Source: Rhodococcus rhodnii (GTDB lineage: Bacteria > Actinomycetota > Actinomycetes > Mycobacteriales > Pseudonocardiaceae). From it: a DNA stretch of 64,000 nt. The DNA is taken from contig JOAA01000032.1 in the NCBI GenBank assembly GCA_000720375.1, positions 124,001 to 188,000 of the forward strand, read 5' to 3'. The translations under genes and the position numbers were made by a program. Position 1 is the stretch's first letter. Each line of letters opens with the position of its first letter. Shown here one piece after another: positions 24,386-32,836 of this stretch. The notes under the pieces were generated by a model. That model did not search any database. It was not told the DNA's origin and worked only from the letters and a program-made list of their open reading frames with translations.

Positions 24386-24441
24386 CGGGCGGCGGCCATG
24401 GACTGTCTACATGGGACAGGACCGGAGGGTGGCCGCCGCCC
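24386..24441 (+). terminator. Two-tier terminator hairpin
   Basis: GGGCGGCGGCC (24386-24396) pairs perfectly with GGCCGCCGCCC (24431-24441), with an inner CTGTC/GACAG stem. It ends the AA10-DUF305 segment. Confidence 0.6.
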
Positions 24442-24551
24442 TCGGTGACAGTCAGTAGTCCGCTGTAACCGGAGGATGACTGACACGGCGGTGTGCGAGG
24501 GACTACTGTGGAGGTCATCCGAGGCAACACCCCCATGAAGGGACCTCAGCG

Positions 24552-24956
24552 GTGTCGGAGAACGGCCTGCTCAACTGGCACGTCGAGCAAGACACCGACG
24601 TCGTCGTCCTGCATGTCGCCGGTGAGATCGACCTGGCGAGCGAGGAAGACTTCGCCGATGCGCTGGCACACGCGCTGGACGTGCCGACGCCCGTGGTGCT
24701 CGTGAACCTGTCCAAGGTGACTTTCCTCGGCTCGGCGGCGCTGCACGTGCTGCTGCAGGCCAACGAAGAGGCACATCGGCGCAAACAGGCGCTGCGCGTG
24801 GCCCACGGCGGGTCCCTCGCTCAGCGCGTGCTCACGGTTGCCGGGCTTGATCAGGTCCTCGAGGTCTTCGACAGCGAGCGGTCGGCGTTGTCGTGGCTGC
24901 CTCAGCCTGCGGACGGCAGCCACGACCGCCGTGTCCGCGACGTCCACCACCGATAG
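24552..24956 (+). CDS. STAS-domain anti-sigma factor antagonist
   Basis: A 134-aa protein from GTG 24552 with GAAGGGA upstream. STAS fold: VVVLHVAGEIDLASEEDFADAL, then VLVNLSKVTFLGSAALHVLL, where the Ser of LGSAAL sits at the usual phosphorylation site. Such proteins bind anti-sigma kinases and free a sigma factor. No kinase or sigma gene is adjacent, so it is an orphan. Confidence 0.88.
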   Translation: MSENGLLNWHVEQDTDVVVLHVAGEIDLASEEDFADALAHALDVPTPVVLVNLSKVTFLGSAALHVLLQANEEAHRRKQALRVAHGGSLAQRVLTVAGLDQVLEVFDSERSALSWLPQPADGSHDRRVRDVHHR

Positions 24957-24973
24957 CCGTCACGCTGCCTGCG

Positions 24974-25189
24974 CTAGGACGTGAGCTGCACGCCAGCTTC
25001 GGTCAGCAGCCGCTCGGCCTCGTCCCGCTGGTCGTCCTCAACGAGGATTCGCTGCTGGAGCGCGCCGATCGACCCGTCGATCACACTCATGTGGCCGTCG
25101 GTGAGGCTGTGGTTGATTCCCGCGTCCTTGAGCACGGAAGCGGCGAACGACATCAGAACGGGATCATTGGAACGCAGCAGCTCGATCAT
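24974..25189 (-). CDS. DUF2007-like small protein
   Basis: A 71-aa protein from ATG 25189: MIELLRSNDPVLMSFAASVL at the start and RILVEDDQRDEAERLLTEAG near the end, the ferredoxin-like pattern of DUF2007 (putative signal-transducing) proteins. Its last bases lie 18 bp from the STAS gene, convergent. Confidence 0.75.
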   Translation of the reverse strand: MIELLRSNDPVLMSFAASVLKDAGINHSLTDGHMSVIDGSIGALQQRILVEDDQRDEAERLLTEAGVQLTS

Positions 25190-25244
25190 GGCTCCACGAT
25201 ACGGGGCACGGTGAAATCGGGCCCCTCGTGACGAGTTCGTGCCA

Positions 25245-26048
25245 TCAGCGGAAATCGGCCGCGTGATCGCGTGCCCACTGCGCGAACGTGCGTGGCTCGC
25301 GGCCGGTGAGCCGCTCGAACGTGTCATTCGGCGGCAGCACGTCGGTGCCTGCCAGCAGCTCCAGCAGCCATGGCGGGTACACCTCCGGCGAGACTTCGTC
25401 GGGCGAGAGCTCCTCGAACCGGATCTGTCTGCCGATGGCCGCGCCGATCGCCCGGACCTGGTCGATCTGGGAGACATTGGCGGGGCCGGTGACCGTGTAC
25501 GCGGCGCCGACGTGGTTGTCGGTGAGCAGCGCCTCGACGGCCAGCTCGGCGACGTCGGCCTCGTGAACCCACGGATAGCCCGTGTTCGGGTACGGCTCTC
25601 TGACGACGCCCGTTGCCCGGATCTGGTCTGCCCAGGCCAGTGCGTTGGCCGCGAGCAAGCCGGGGCGGACGTGCGTCCACTCGGCACCGGTGGCCTCGAC
25701 CATCGCTTCGACAGCTCGATGACCATCCCGTTCGTCGATGAGGTGCTCGGCGAGGGCTGTGCCGTCATCCGTGATCGCGAACGCAGCGGCCGCGGCGGAG
25801 TGCACAACGAACCTCCGGACACCCGCGTCGTGTGCGGCGGTCACGAACTTGGCGTCGGCGAAGGGGAAGAGGTAGACGCTTGTCACTCCTTTGAGGACAT
25901 CGGCCCACGTGTCCGGACGTTCGAAGTCGCCGTACATGTCGTGCTTGCGTTTGGGCTGACGAGTCATGACGCGCGGGTTGTGCTCGGCCAGAAGCGTCGC
26001 CACACAACGGCCGATGTTGCCGGTCCCGCCGGTGATGAGGATTGTCAT
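25245..26048 (-). CDS. NmrA-like NAD(P)-binding reductase
   Basis: A 267-aa Rossmann protein from ATG 26048: MTILITGGTGNIGRCVATLL carries the GxxGxxG loop, and the region near 140 reads WTHVRPGLLAAN. It lacks the SDR YxxxK pair, as usual for atypical NmrA/QOR2-like quinone reductases or redox sensors. It overlaps the upstream paralogue by ATGA, forming a two-gene operon. The C-terminal GREPRTFAQWARDHA motif is shared with the remnant at 11.4 kb. Confidence 0.85.
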   Translation of the reverse strand: MTILITGGTGNIGRCVATLLAEHNPRVMTRQPKRKHDMYGDFERPDTWADVLKGVTSVYLFPFADAKFVTAAHDAGVRRFVVHSAAAAAFAITDDGTALAEHLIDERDGHRAVEAMVEATGAEWTHVRPGLLAANALAWADQIRATGVVREPYPNTGYPWVHEADVAELAVEALLTDNHVGAAYTVTGPANVSQIDQVRAIGAAIGRQIRFEELSPDEVSPEVYPPWLLELLAGTDVLPPNDTFERLTGREPRTFAQWARDHAADFR

Positions 26049-26836
26049 CGGAAGTCCCCCACGTGGTCTGCTGCCCATTCCCTGACGGTCCGCGCCGGCC
26101 GGCCGAGGACGTCTTCGACCGTCGACAGCACCGGTTCCGGGGTCTCGGTGGCCTGCTGCCAGATGTCGAGGAGCCAGTCCGCGACGAAGTCGGGCGCGCC
26201 GAACGTCGCCCGCCACTCGTCGGGAGTCAGCTCCTGGAAGCCGATCGGGATGCCGATGGCGTCCCCGATGGCTTCGGCCTGTTCCTTCTTGGTCAGGGAT
26301 TCCGGGCCGGATAGGGTGTATGTCTGTCCATTGTGGCCGTCGAAGAGCAGCGCCGTGGCCGCCACGGCCGCGATGTCCTGCTCGTGGATCGGGGTCTGCC
26401 GGGCGTTGGCGTAGGGCTCCTTGACCACCTTCGAGGTCTTGATGTCCTCGGCCCAGTCGAGGAGATTGGCCGCGAACATGCCGGGCCGCACATGCGTCCA
26501 CTCCAGGCCGGAGTTCTCGACGGCTCGCTCGGTCGCTTGGTAGGTCTCGTCCTCGGCGGCCGACGTCAACGTCACGATCCGTTGCACACCAGCCTGTTTG
26601 GCCAGGTCGGTGCTGAGCTTCGGGTCGCCGAGGGCGAGCAGGTACATCCTGTCGACGCCGTCGAACATCTCCGGAGTGGGGGAGTCGAGGTCGCCTTGGT
26701 GCAGTTCGACGGTGCGTGGGAGTGCGGCAGTTTCCGGGTTCCTGGTCAGGGCGCGGACTTGCGCGCCCGCGGTGAGGAGCTGGTCCACGACGTGCCTGCC
26801 GACCGTGCCCGTGGCGCCGGTTACCAGAATTCTCAA
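26045..26836 (-). CDS. NmrA-like NAD(P)-binding reductase
   Basis: A 263-aa paralogue, first gene of the pair. MRILVTGATGTVGRHVVDQL gives the dinucleotide loop, and LEWTHVRPGMFAANLLDW is the family mid-block. Substrate probably quinone or another electrophile, inferred. Its promoter region holds two perfect inverted repeats but no adjacent regulator gene. Confidence 0.85.
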   Translation of the reverse strand: MRILVTGATGTVGRHVVDQLLTAGAQVRALTRNPETAALPRTVELHQGDLDSPTPEMFDGVDRMYLLALGDPKLSTDLAKQAGVQRIVTLTSAAEDETYQATERAVENSGLEWTHVRPGMFAANLLDWAEDIKTSKVVKEPYANARQTPIHEQDIAAVAATALLFDGHNGQTYTLSGPESLTKKEQAEAIGDAIGIPIGFQELTPDEWRATFGAPDFVADWLLDIWQQATETPEPVLSTVEDVLGRPARTVREWAADHVGDFR

Positions 26837-26905
26837 GGGAAATCCTTCGGTTCGTTGGATCGGCCCCGACGCTAGCGAACTTCGGAAACAACACGCACAT
26901 AGGTC

Positions 26906-26919
26906 TTTGCTTTAGCAAA
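26906..26919. promoter_or_regulatory. Inverted repeat TTTGCT-TT-AGCAAA
   Basis: Perfect 6-bp arms with 2-bp spacer, 70 bp before the NmrA operon ATG, in an AT-rich patch. Likely operator or promoter-overlapping site. Confidence 0.4.
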
Positions 26920-26957
26920 ACACTTGCTTTTTCAGGGAATTTGCATCTTGCCAGATG

Positions 26958-26974
26958 TAGTCCAAAGTGGACTA
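26958..26974. promoter_or_regulatory. Inverted repeat TAGTCCA-AAG-TGGACTA
   Basis: Perfect 7-bp arms with 3-bp spacer, 122 bp before the NmrA operon. The TAGT...ACTA outer bases resemble HxlR/MarR-type operators, but no such gene is adjacent. Confidence 0.45.
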
Positions 26975-27361
26975 AAGTGATGTGTACGGCCGTGGAGAAC
27001 GCGGAGGGCGACGTCGCAGCGGGGGCCGTGTTGCTGACGCGTGGAGCGGCGATGGCTGGCTCATTGCTCTTTGTGGCTACTGGTGGATGTGTCGGGCTGG
27101 ATGACACTCGGTGGCGAAGTAGGTGATCAAGTCGAACTTCGCAGCCGGGAGTCCGGCCTCTGGCGCGCGAACAGGATCTTGGGGCGATGGCGTTGTCGGG
27201 TGGGTCGCCGGGGTGGCGAGAGGGGGCGGTTCAAAGGCGTCTGTGAGGTTGACGGATCCCGGCACCCGGTCGCCTGGCGGCGTCAACAGGCCCCGGTCGA
27301 TGCCGTCCACGTGCACCTGATCGAACCGCCCCTCGGTCATCAAAATGACCGGTCGTCTTAG

Positions 27362-28336
27362 CTAGTGGAAATCAAAGAGCACCTTGCCCTTTCGTTGTGG
27401 CGCAATGGATCGGGCGATCGCCTCGGTGTAGTCCTCGATGGCGAACGTGCTGTCGACCGGCGCGGTCAGGTCCCCGGAAATGACAAGCCCGGCGAGCTCC
27501 GCCACGGTCGCCTCGATCTCCTCGCGCGGCGCCGTTCGAAGCCAGTTCACGACCCAAAAGCCACGAGCTGCAAGGTCGTTGAACACGTACAAGCCAAGCG
27601 GGAACACGGGTGGCTCGTTGGTGGTGGACGAATAGGTCACGATGGTCCCGCCTGTTTCCAACGCGGACGCGAGTGCGGTGGCCGACGCGTTCGCCGTACC
27701 GTCGAGGACCAAGCGCAGCTTCTGCCCGCCCAGGGCTTCGGTGACCCGGGTGGCGAGATCGTCGCCCTCGACGAGGACGACGTTCGAGCCGGGCGATTCC
27801 GTGTCCGCGCGGCGGACGACACTGAGCACCCTCACGCCTTTGCGTTTGGCCAAGGCTGTGATGTGACGGGCCATCGTTGAGCTGCCAAGGTTCTGGGCGA
27901 TCCAGTCGCCTGGTTCGAGATCGACGAAGTTGTTCAGGACCAGCAGTGCCGTCAGTGGATTGATGGCCAGCATTGACAGCTGTAATGCGTCTCCCTCGTC
28001 CGGTATGACCACGACATTGCGGGCCGGGACGACCGCTGTGTGGGCCCAGACGCCCTGTTCGTAATTCGGCACGATTATCACGCGCTTGCCGGACAGGCTT
28101 GGGTCGACGTTCGCGCCCAAATCGGTCACCCGGCCCACGCCTTCTGAGCCGATGGTGCCGGGAATCGTCGGCTGCACGGCGTACCAGGCGTTCGCGTACA
28201 GCGTGTCGACCGGGTTGATGGGTGCGGCTTCCATCCGGATCAGCACGTCATCCGGGCCGACCTTCAGGTCCGGGTCCTTGTTCAGGTACAGGGTGTCGTT
28301 CAGGTCGCCGATCCCGGTCAGGATGAGCTGGCTCAT
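27362..28336 (-). CDS. MDR-superfamily enoyl/quinone reductase
   Basis: A 324-aa medium-chain reductase of the zinc-free enoyl-thioester/quinone type: RMEAAPINPVDTLYANAWY, PGTIGSEGVGRV, and QNLGSSTMARHITALAKRKG, the nucleotide-binding part of MECR/ETR1-like proteins. It uses NADPH to reduce a conjugated double bond. It is divergent from a CGNR regulator, with a 9-bp inverted repeat between them. Confidence 0.87.
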   Translation of the reverse strand: MSQLILTGIGDLNDTLYLNKDPDLKVGPDDVLIRMEAAPINPVDTLYANAWYAVQPTIPGTIGSEGVGRVTDLGANVDPSLSGKRVIIVPNYEQGVWAHTAVVPARNVVVIPDEGDALQLSMLAINPLTALLVLNNFVDLEPGDWIAQNLGSSTMARHITALAKRKGVRVLSVVRRADTESPGSNVVLVEGDDLATRVTEALGGQKLRLVLDGTANASATALASALETGGTIVTYSSTTNEPPVFPLGLYVFNDLAARGFWVVNWLRTAPREEIEATVAELAGLVISGDLTAPVDSTFAIEDYTEAIARSIAPQRKGKVLFDFH

Positions 28337-28376
28337 CGAAGCTCCTCGATGTAATGGTCATCGAAAGTAAGACGCT

Positions 28377-28410
28377 TACAACGCTAGTTCCACCTTGGAG
28401 GCGTTGTAAA
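28377..28410. promoter_or_regulatory. Operator-like inverted repeat, MDR/CGNR
   Basis: TTACAACGC (28377-28385) and GCGTTGTAA (28402-28410), perfect 9-bp arms 16 bp apart, in the 114-bp gap between divergent starts. It probably binds the CGNR protein. Confidence 0.5.
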
Positions 28411-28450
28411 GGTCGTTTGCGAAAAGACCATGTCGGCCTAGGATGAGGCC

Positions 28451-28951
28451 ATGGCGAGTTCCAGCCACGAAGAGGCCTTGGTGACCCTGCTGAATTCGCG
28501 CGCCTACTCCACTCTCCCGGACAAACTCGATCTTCCTGAGCTGGTCGAGGACGTGCTGCGGCCGTTCGGCGGGACCACCGGGCAGCTGGACCTGGTCCGG
28601 GCGGTGCGCGATGACCTGGTCGGGCTGGTCACGGTCGATCCACGTGATTCCGCCGCGGACTGGGCTGCCTTCAGCGGACGTGTCTCCTCGGTGACGTTCC
28701 AGCAGGACTTCTCCACGCCCGGTGCGGTGCGGTTACGTCAGGTCAGCGGTGACCCGGTGGTCGGTTCCATCGTGCTGAGTGTCGCCGCGGTCGTTGAGGC
28801 CGGGAACTGGACGCGACTCAAGCTGTGCGCCAACGACCTGTGCACCGAGGTGTTCTACGACACCACCCGTAGCCGCACGCGGCGTTGGCATTCCTACGAA
28901 ATCTGTGGCAATCGAACGAACGTCGCCGCCTATCGCGCGCGCAACAGTTGA
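28451..28951 (+). CDS. CGNR zinc-finger regulator
   Basis: A 166-aa protein. The C-terminal CGNR finger is complete: CANDLCTEVFYDTTRSRTRR then CGNRTNVAAYR. The N-terminal half is the helical ABATE-type stress-sensing domain. CGNR proteins usually regulate the adjacent gene, here the MDR reductase. Leu95 is a TTA codon (28733-28735). The next gene follows after eight bases, so it leads a possible three-gene unit. Confidence 0.88.
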   Translation: MASSSHEEALVTLLNSRAYSTLPDKLDLPELVEDVLRPFGGTTGQLDLVRAVRDDLVGLVTVDPRDSAADWAAFSGRVSSVTFQQDFSTPGAVRLRQVSGDPVVGSIVLSVAAVVEAGNWTRLKLCANDLCTEVFYDTTRSRTRRWHSYEICGNRTNVAAYRARNS

Positions 28952-28959
28952 GGGGGACC

Positions 28960-30069
28960 GTGTCTACCACTCGAGCGCTGTTGATCGACTTCGACGGCGT
29001 GCTACGCCACCGCGCCCCGGATGTCGCTGTCCAGTGCGAGCGTGACGCTGGGCTGCCTGAAGGCTCGCTGCTGACGACCGCGTTCGAGCCGGTGTTGCTG
29101 ACGCCCGCGGCGACCGGTGCCATTTCCCAACAGGAGTGGGAAAACCGGATCACGCGCACGCTCCAAGCGAGGTACCCGGACGCGGATGTGGCCACCGCCG
29201 TCGCCACATGTTTCGGGGAAATCGGGTACATCGACGATGAGGTCATGGCGATCGTCGACGCGGTCCGTCCACACGCGACGATTTGTCTGATCAGCAACGC
29301 GACCGACCGGCTGCGCCGAGACCTGGCCGCGCTCGGCATCATCGACCGGTTCGATCACGCTGTCGCGTCGGCAGACCTCGGTATTGCCAAGCCGGACGAG
29401 CGTGTTTTCGCCGCTGTGGCAAGGCTTGCGGGTGTTCCGATCAACCGGTGCATGATGGTCGACGACGCGCCCGCGAACACCGAAGCGGCGCAACGGCTTG
29501 GCATGACCGGGCACACGTTCACCTCGGCCGCGGACTTGAAGAAGGCCGTCGATGACTGGCTGGACCGCGACCTGACCGATCGGACGTCGCCGGAGGTCCG
29601 GGATCGCGAAGCCGTCCGGGTGTTGTGCCTCGATCCCGAGGACCGGTTGCTGCTGTTGCACTGGCGTGACCCGGGCAATGGGGCCTATTTGTGGGAACCC
29701 ACTGGCGGTGGTGTCGAGCCAGGGGAGAGCTACATCGAGGCCGCTCACCGGGAACTGCTTGAGGAGACCGGCTTTCTGGACGTGCGGATCGGGCCGCAGA
29801 GCATCCCGGTCCGCCGTGACCAGCTGTGGCGCGGGAAGCGGTTCCGCAACGTCGAACAGTTCTTCGTCGCTCGCATTTCCGCTGACCAGGCCACCACCAC
29901 GCCGGTACTGACCGAGACCGAGGTGGAGACTCTGGTCGGCAACCGGTGGTGGACGTGGCCGGACTTGCTCCGCACGACCGAACGGATCGAACCCGTCGAT
30001 CTCGTGCATGTGCTGCGTACTCTGGTGGCGGACGGTCCATGGTCCGATTCGTTCAAGACGGGCATGTGA
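28960..30069 (+). CDS. HAD hydrolase fused to NUDIX hydrolase
   Basis: A 369-aa protein from GTG 28960 with AGGGGG upstream. Residues 1-195 are a HAD phosphatase: LLIDFDGVL (Asp10 nucleophile and Asp12), ISNA, IAKPDERVF and VDDAPANTEAA. Residues 205-350 are a NUDIX domain with the full box from about 249: GGVEPGESYIEAAHRELLEE plus TG. HAD removes phosphate; NUDIX splits nucleoside-diphosphate links. A fusion suggests consecutive steps on one nucleotide-derived substrate or house-cleaning. The substrate is unknown. Confidence 0.88.
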   Translation: MSTTRALLIDFDGVLRHRAPDVAVQCERDAGLPEGSLLTTAFEPVLLTPAATGAISQQEWENRITRTLQARYPDADVATAVATCFGEIGYIDDEVMAIVDAVRPHATICLISNATDRLRRDLAALGIIDRFDHAVASADLGIAKPDERVFAAVARLAGVPINRCMMVDDAPANTEAAQRLGMTGHTFTSAADLKKAVDDWLDRDLTDRTSPEVRDREAVRVLCLDPEDRLLLLHWRDPGNGAYLWEPTGGGVEPGESYIEAAHRELLEETGFLDVRIGPQSIPVRRDQLWRGKRFRNVEQFFVARISADQATTTPVLTETEVETLVGNRWWTWPDLLRTTERIEPVDLVHVLRTLVADGPWSDSFKTGM

Positions 30070-30079
30070 TGGTGGGGAC

Positions 30080-30967
30080 ATGACTGCAGATATCGACAAG
30101 GCCGCGTCCTTCATGGCCACCCATGCCCGAGTGCTGGATCGTCGCCGCTTCGAGCTGCTGATGGGTACGACCGATGCGAACACCGTGCTCGCGGCGGTCG
30201 ACGGGTACCGCAACCCGGACGGCGGGTACGGCTGGGGTCTGGAGCCGGATCTGCGCGCGGCGGAAAGCCAGCCCGGTGGTGCCTTGCACGCCATGGAAGT
30301 GTTCGCCGAGATCGGCACCACGACCCCGCGAGCCGTGGAACTCTGCGACTGGCTGGAGACGATCTCCTTGCCGGACGGCGGAGTCCCGTTCGCGCTGCCC
30401 GTCGCCGATCCCGCCGGATGCGCCCCCTTCTGGTTGCAGGTCGACCCCAAACAGTCGGCGTTGCAGAGCACGGCGTTCGTCACTGCCGTCGCTCTGCGAG
30501 TCGCCGAACAGGATCCAGCTGTGGCCGAGCATCCGTGGCTGCGCAAGGCGGTCGACTACTGCTTCCGGGCAATCGACGCCATCAACGACCGGCCCTTCGC
30601 CATCGAGATGTGCTTCGCCATCCAGATGCTCGACGCGGCCCACTCGACGTACTCCGAGGCACAGGGCCTGCTGGACAAGCTGGGCCAGTACATTCCGGCC
30701 GACGGCATGGTGCCGGTCGCCGGCGGCAAGGAAGGGGAAACCCTGCGGGCGCTGGACTTCTCACCATTGCCGGACCGCCCGTCACGGCGGCTGTTCAAGC
30801 CCGAGCTGATCGCGGCCGAGCTGGAACGTGTGGCCGGCGAGCAAAAGGAAGACGGCGGCTGGACGGTCGACTTCCACAACTACTCGCCCGCCGCGGAGCT
30901 GGAGTGGCGCGGCTACCGGACTGTCTCGGCGGTGTCGATCCTGCGCCACAACTCAGCTCTTGGGTAG
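30080..30967 (+). CDS. Alpha/alpha-toroid protein (prenyltransferase/squalene-cyclase-like repeats)
   Basis: A 295-aa protein with toroid-type repeats: RNPDGGYGWGLEPDL, LPDGGVPFAL, QKEDGGWTVDF, the QW-like signature of squalene-cyclase and prenyltransferase folds. It lacks the DxDD motif of class II cyclases, so it may be a non-enzymatic or hydrolase-like relative. It follows the HAD-NUDIX gene by ten bases and its end overlaps the convergent TetR gene by 15 bases. Confidence 0.75.
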   Translation: MTADIDKAASFMATHARVLDRRRFELLMGTTDANTVLAAVDGYRNPDGGYGWGLEPDLRAAESQPGGALHAMEVFAEIGTTTPRAVELCDWLETISLPDGGVPFALPVADPAGCAPFWLQVDPKQSALQSTAFVTAVALRVAEQDPAVAEHPWLRKAVDYCFRAIDAINDRPFAIEMCFAIQMLDAAHSTYSEAQGLLDKLGQYIPADGMVPVAGGKEGETLRALDFSPLPDRPSRRLFKPELIAAELERVAGEQKEDGGWTVDFHNYSPAAELEWRGYRTVSAVSILRHNSALG

Positions 30968-31564
30968 CCCGTGCAAGGCGATGTCGATCGCGCGTCGCAT
31001 CGCCTCCCACATCTTCTCCTGGCCTTCGCCGCGTTCCAGCGCCGCCAGCGAGGCGGCCTGCGCGGCGCCGGCCACGGAACCGACGAGCGCGGCGGCACTG
31101 ATCGGGTCCAGCTCGTCCGGATAGGCCGCGAGCAGTGCCGCGGCCACCTCCCGCTGGATCTCGTGCGCCTTGTGCAGCGCCTTGGCCTGCAGTGCGGGCA
31201 CCGACCTGATCAACGACATGTACGCCGCCACCATGTCCGGGTCGTCCAGGCCCGGCCCGTCGGACAGGTATGTGCCGATCGCGGCTTCGTAGGCCCTGGT
31301 CAGCAGGTCCGGGATGGCCTCGTCCGGATGGCGGGTGGCGATCACCTCGATCGGGATCTTGCTGCCGTAGTGGGCGTTGTCGGTGAAGAACACGTCCTCT
31401 TTGGACGGAAAGTGGTTGAAGAACGTCTTGGTCGCCACGTCCGCGGCCGCGGCGATCTGCGCGACGGTCGTCTGCTCGTAGCCCTGCTCGGCGAACAGCT
31501 TCAGCGCGGCCTCCGAGATCAGCCGCCTGGTCTGCTGCTTCTTGCGCTCCCGCCGCGAATCCAT
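30953..31564 (-). CDS. TetR-family regulator
   Basis: A 203-aa regulator. The N-terminal HTH is RRLISEAALKLFAEQGYEQT followed by VAQIAAAADVATKTFFNHF. The C-terminal part is the usual ligand domain. It is divergent from the cytochrome P450 gene, with an inverted repeat in the 70-bp gap, so it likely represses the P450 and itself. Confidence 0.9.
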   Translation of the reverse strand: MDSRRERKKQQTRRLISEAALKLFAEQGYEQTTVAQIAAAADVATKTFFNHFPSKEDVFFTDNAHYGSKIPIEVIATRHPDEAIPDLLTRAYEAAIGTYLSDGPGLDDPDMVAAYMSLIRSVPALQAKALHKAHEIQREVAAALLAAYPDELDPISAAALVGSVAGAAQAASLAALERGEGQEKMWEAMRRAIDIALHGLPKS

Positions 31565-31603
31565 GCGCGAACCTTACACCAGGGATAACCTTACTCTCGT
31601 TGC

Positions 31604-31625
31604 AAACTTACACTCAATGTAGTTT
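31604..31625. promoter_or_regulatory. Imperfect inverted repeat, TetR/P450 gap
   Basis: AAACTTACA-CTCAA-TGTAGTTT with one unpaired base, ending nine bases before the P450 ATG. A related half-site CTTACAC occurs near 31573. Candidate TetR operator. Confidence 0.4.
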
Positions 31626-31634
31626 CATGGCCGC

Positions 31635-32804
31635 ATGGAACCCATCACGTACCCGCTCACCAGTGACGGTCCGTTCAATCCGCCCAAGGAGGTTCGCGCG
31701 CCGGTGTCGCGGCTGCGCTATCCCGATGGCACGCTCGGCTGGCTGATCAGCAAACGGTCGACGATCCGCGAAATCCTCGCCGACCCGCGGTTCAGCGCGC
31801 GCCAGGAACTGCGCAGCACGTTCTTCTCCAGCGCCGCGACGACGCCACCCGCCCGACCCGGCATGTTCATCGGGATGGACCCGCCCGATCACACCCGGTA
31901 CCGCAAGCACCTGATCGGTCAGTTCACCGTGCGGAGGATGCGGCTGCTGACCGAGCACATCGAACGAGTCACCGCGCAGTACCTCGATCGCATGGCCGAG
32001 CACGGCCCGGGAGTCGACCTCGTGCAGGCGTTCTCCGCGCCCATTCCGGCCCAGGTGATCTGCGAGTTGCTCGGTGCGCCGCTGGACTACCGCGAGCGCT
32101 TCATGGCAGAGGCTCGGACGATGTCCAGTACCGACGTGCCGAGGGACGAGGTCACCGCGGCGGTGATGGCTGTGTCGACGTATCTCGGGACGTTGGTCGA
32201 GGAGAAACGCAGGGAACCGACCGACGATCTGCTCAGCGGGCTGATCCAGGACAGCGATCTGACCGACGAGGAAGTCACCAACATCGCTTTCCTGCTGCTC
32301 GGCGGCGGCCTGGACACCACCGCGAACGTACTGGCGCTGGGGACTTTCGCGGTGCTGCTCGACCGGGCACAGATCCCGGCCCTGACCGACCCGTCGACCA
32401 CCGACAACGCGGTCGAGGAGCTGCTGCGTTACCTGCCGGTGGTGCCGGGGACGGCCAGGACGGCGCTCGAGGACGTCGAGATCGACGGCGTGCCGGTCAA
32501 AGCAGGGGAGACAGTCACGCTTTCCTTGCCCGGAGCCAATCGGGACACCGAGATGTTCGCGGATCCGGACACTTTGGACCTACGCAGGGACACTCACGGG
32601 CATGTCGCCTTTGGACACGGCGTGCACCAGTGCTTGGGGCAGCAACTGGCCCGTGTAGAGATGCGCGTCGCGTTTCCCGCGCTGTTCCGACGTTTTCCTG
32701 ACCTGAAGCTGGCCGTCAAGCCGGAGGAGGTGCCACTGCGTGACGACATGGTCATCTTCGGTGTGCACGCACTTCCGGTCACCTGGGATGTCGATCCAAA
32801 GTAG
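31635..32804 (+). CDS. Cytochrome P450
   Basis: A 389-aa soluble bacterial P450. I-helix LLGGGLDTTANVL near 220-230 (Gly replaces the usual Ala before G-x-D-T-T), ExxR in EELLR near 261, haem loop FGHGVHQCLG with Cys333. It hydroxylates or couples a small organic substrate and needs ferredoxin partners, not encoded nearby. The divergent TetR gene suggests induction by the substrate. No ribosome site is evident. Confidence 0.93.
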   Translation: MEPITYPLTSDGPFNPPKEVRAPVSRLRYPDGTLGWLISKRSTIREILADPRFSARQELRSTFFSSAATTPPARPGMFIGMDPPDHTRYRKHLIGQFTVRRMRLLTEHIERVTAQYLDRMAEHGPGVDLVQAFSAPIPAQVICELLGAPLDYRERFMAEARTMSSTDVPRDEVTAAVMAVSTYLGTLVEEKRREPTDDLLSGLIQDSDLTDEEVTNIAFLLLGGGLDTTANVLALGTFAVLLDRAQIPALTDPSTTDNAVEELLRYLPVVPGTARTALEDVEIDGVPVKAGETVTLSLPGANRDTEMFADPDTLDLRRDTHGHVAFGHGVHQCLGQQLARVEMRVAFPALFRRFPDLKLAVKPEEVPLRDDMVIFGVHALPVTWDVDPK

Positions 32805-32836
32805 GACGCGCACACGCCGGCGTTCACGCCACCCTG

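Larger units (their letters stand above)
26837..27361. other. AT-richer intergenic region with operators
   Basis: This 525-bp stretch holds two inverted repeats near the NmrA operon start. I find no convincing gene: frames at 26980-27126 (+) and 27077-27340 (-) lack ribosome sites and family matches. A lost or decayed divergent regulator is possible. Confidence 0.5.

Noticed and set aside
26980..27126. 48-codon frame on the plus strand near the operators
   Set aside because: Does not resemble HxlR, MarR or TetR regulators expected there; no ribosome site.
27077..27340. 88-codon Pro-rich frame on the minus strand
   Set aside because: No ribosome site or family match; low-complexity proline/threonine run fits chance in this DNA.
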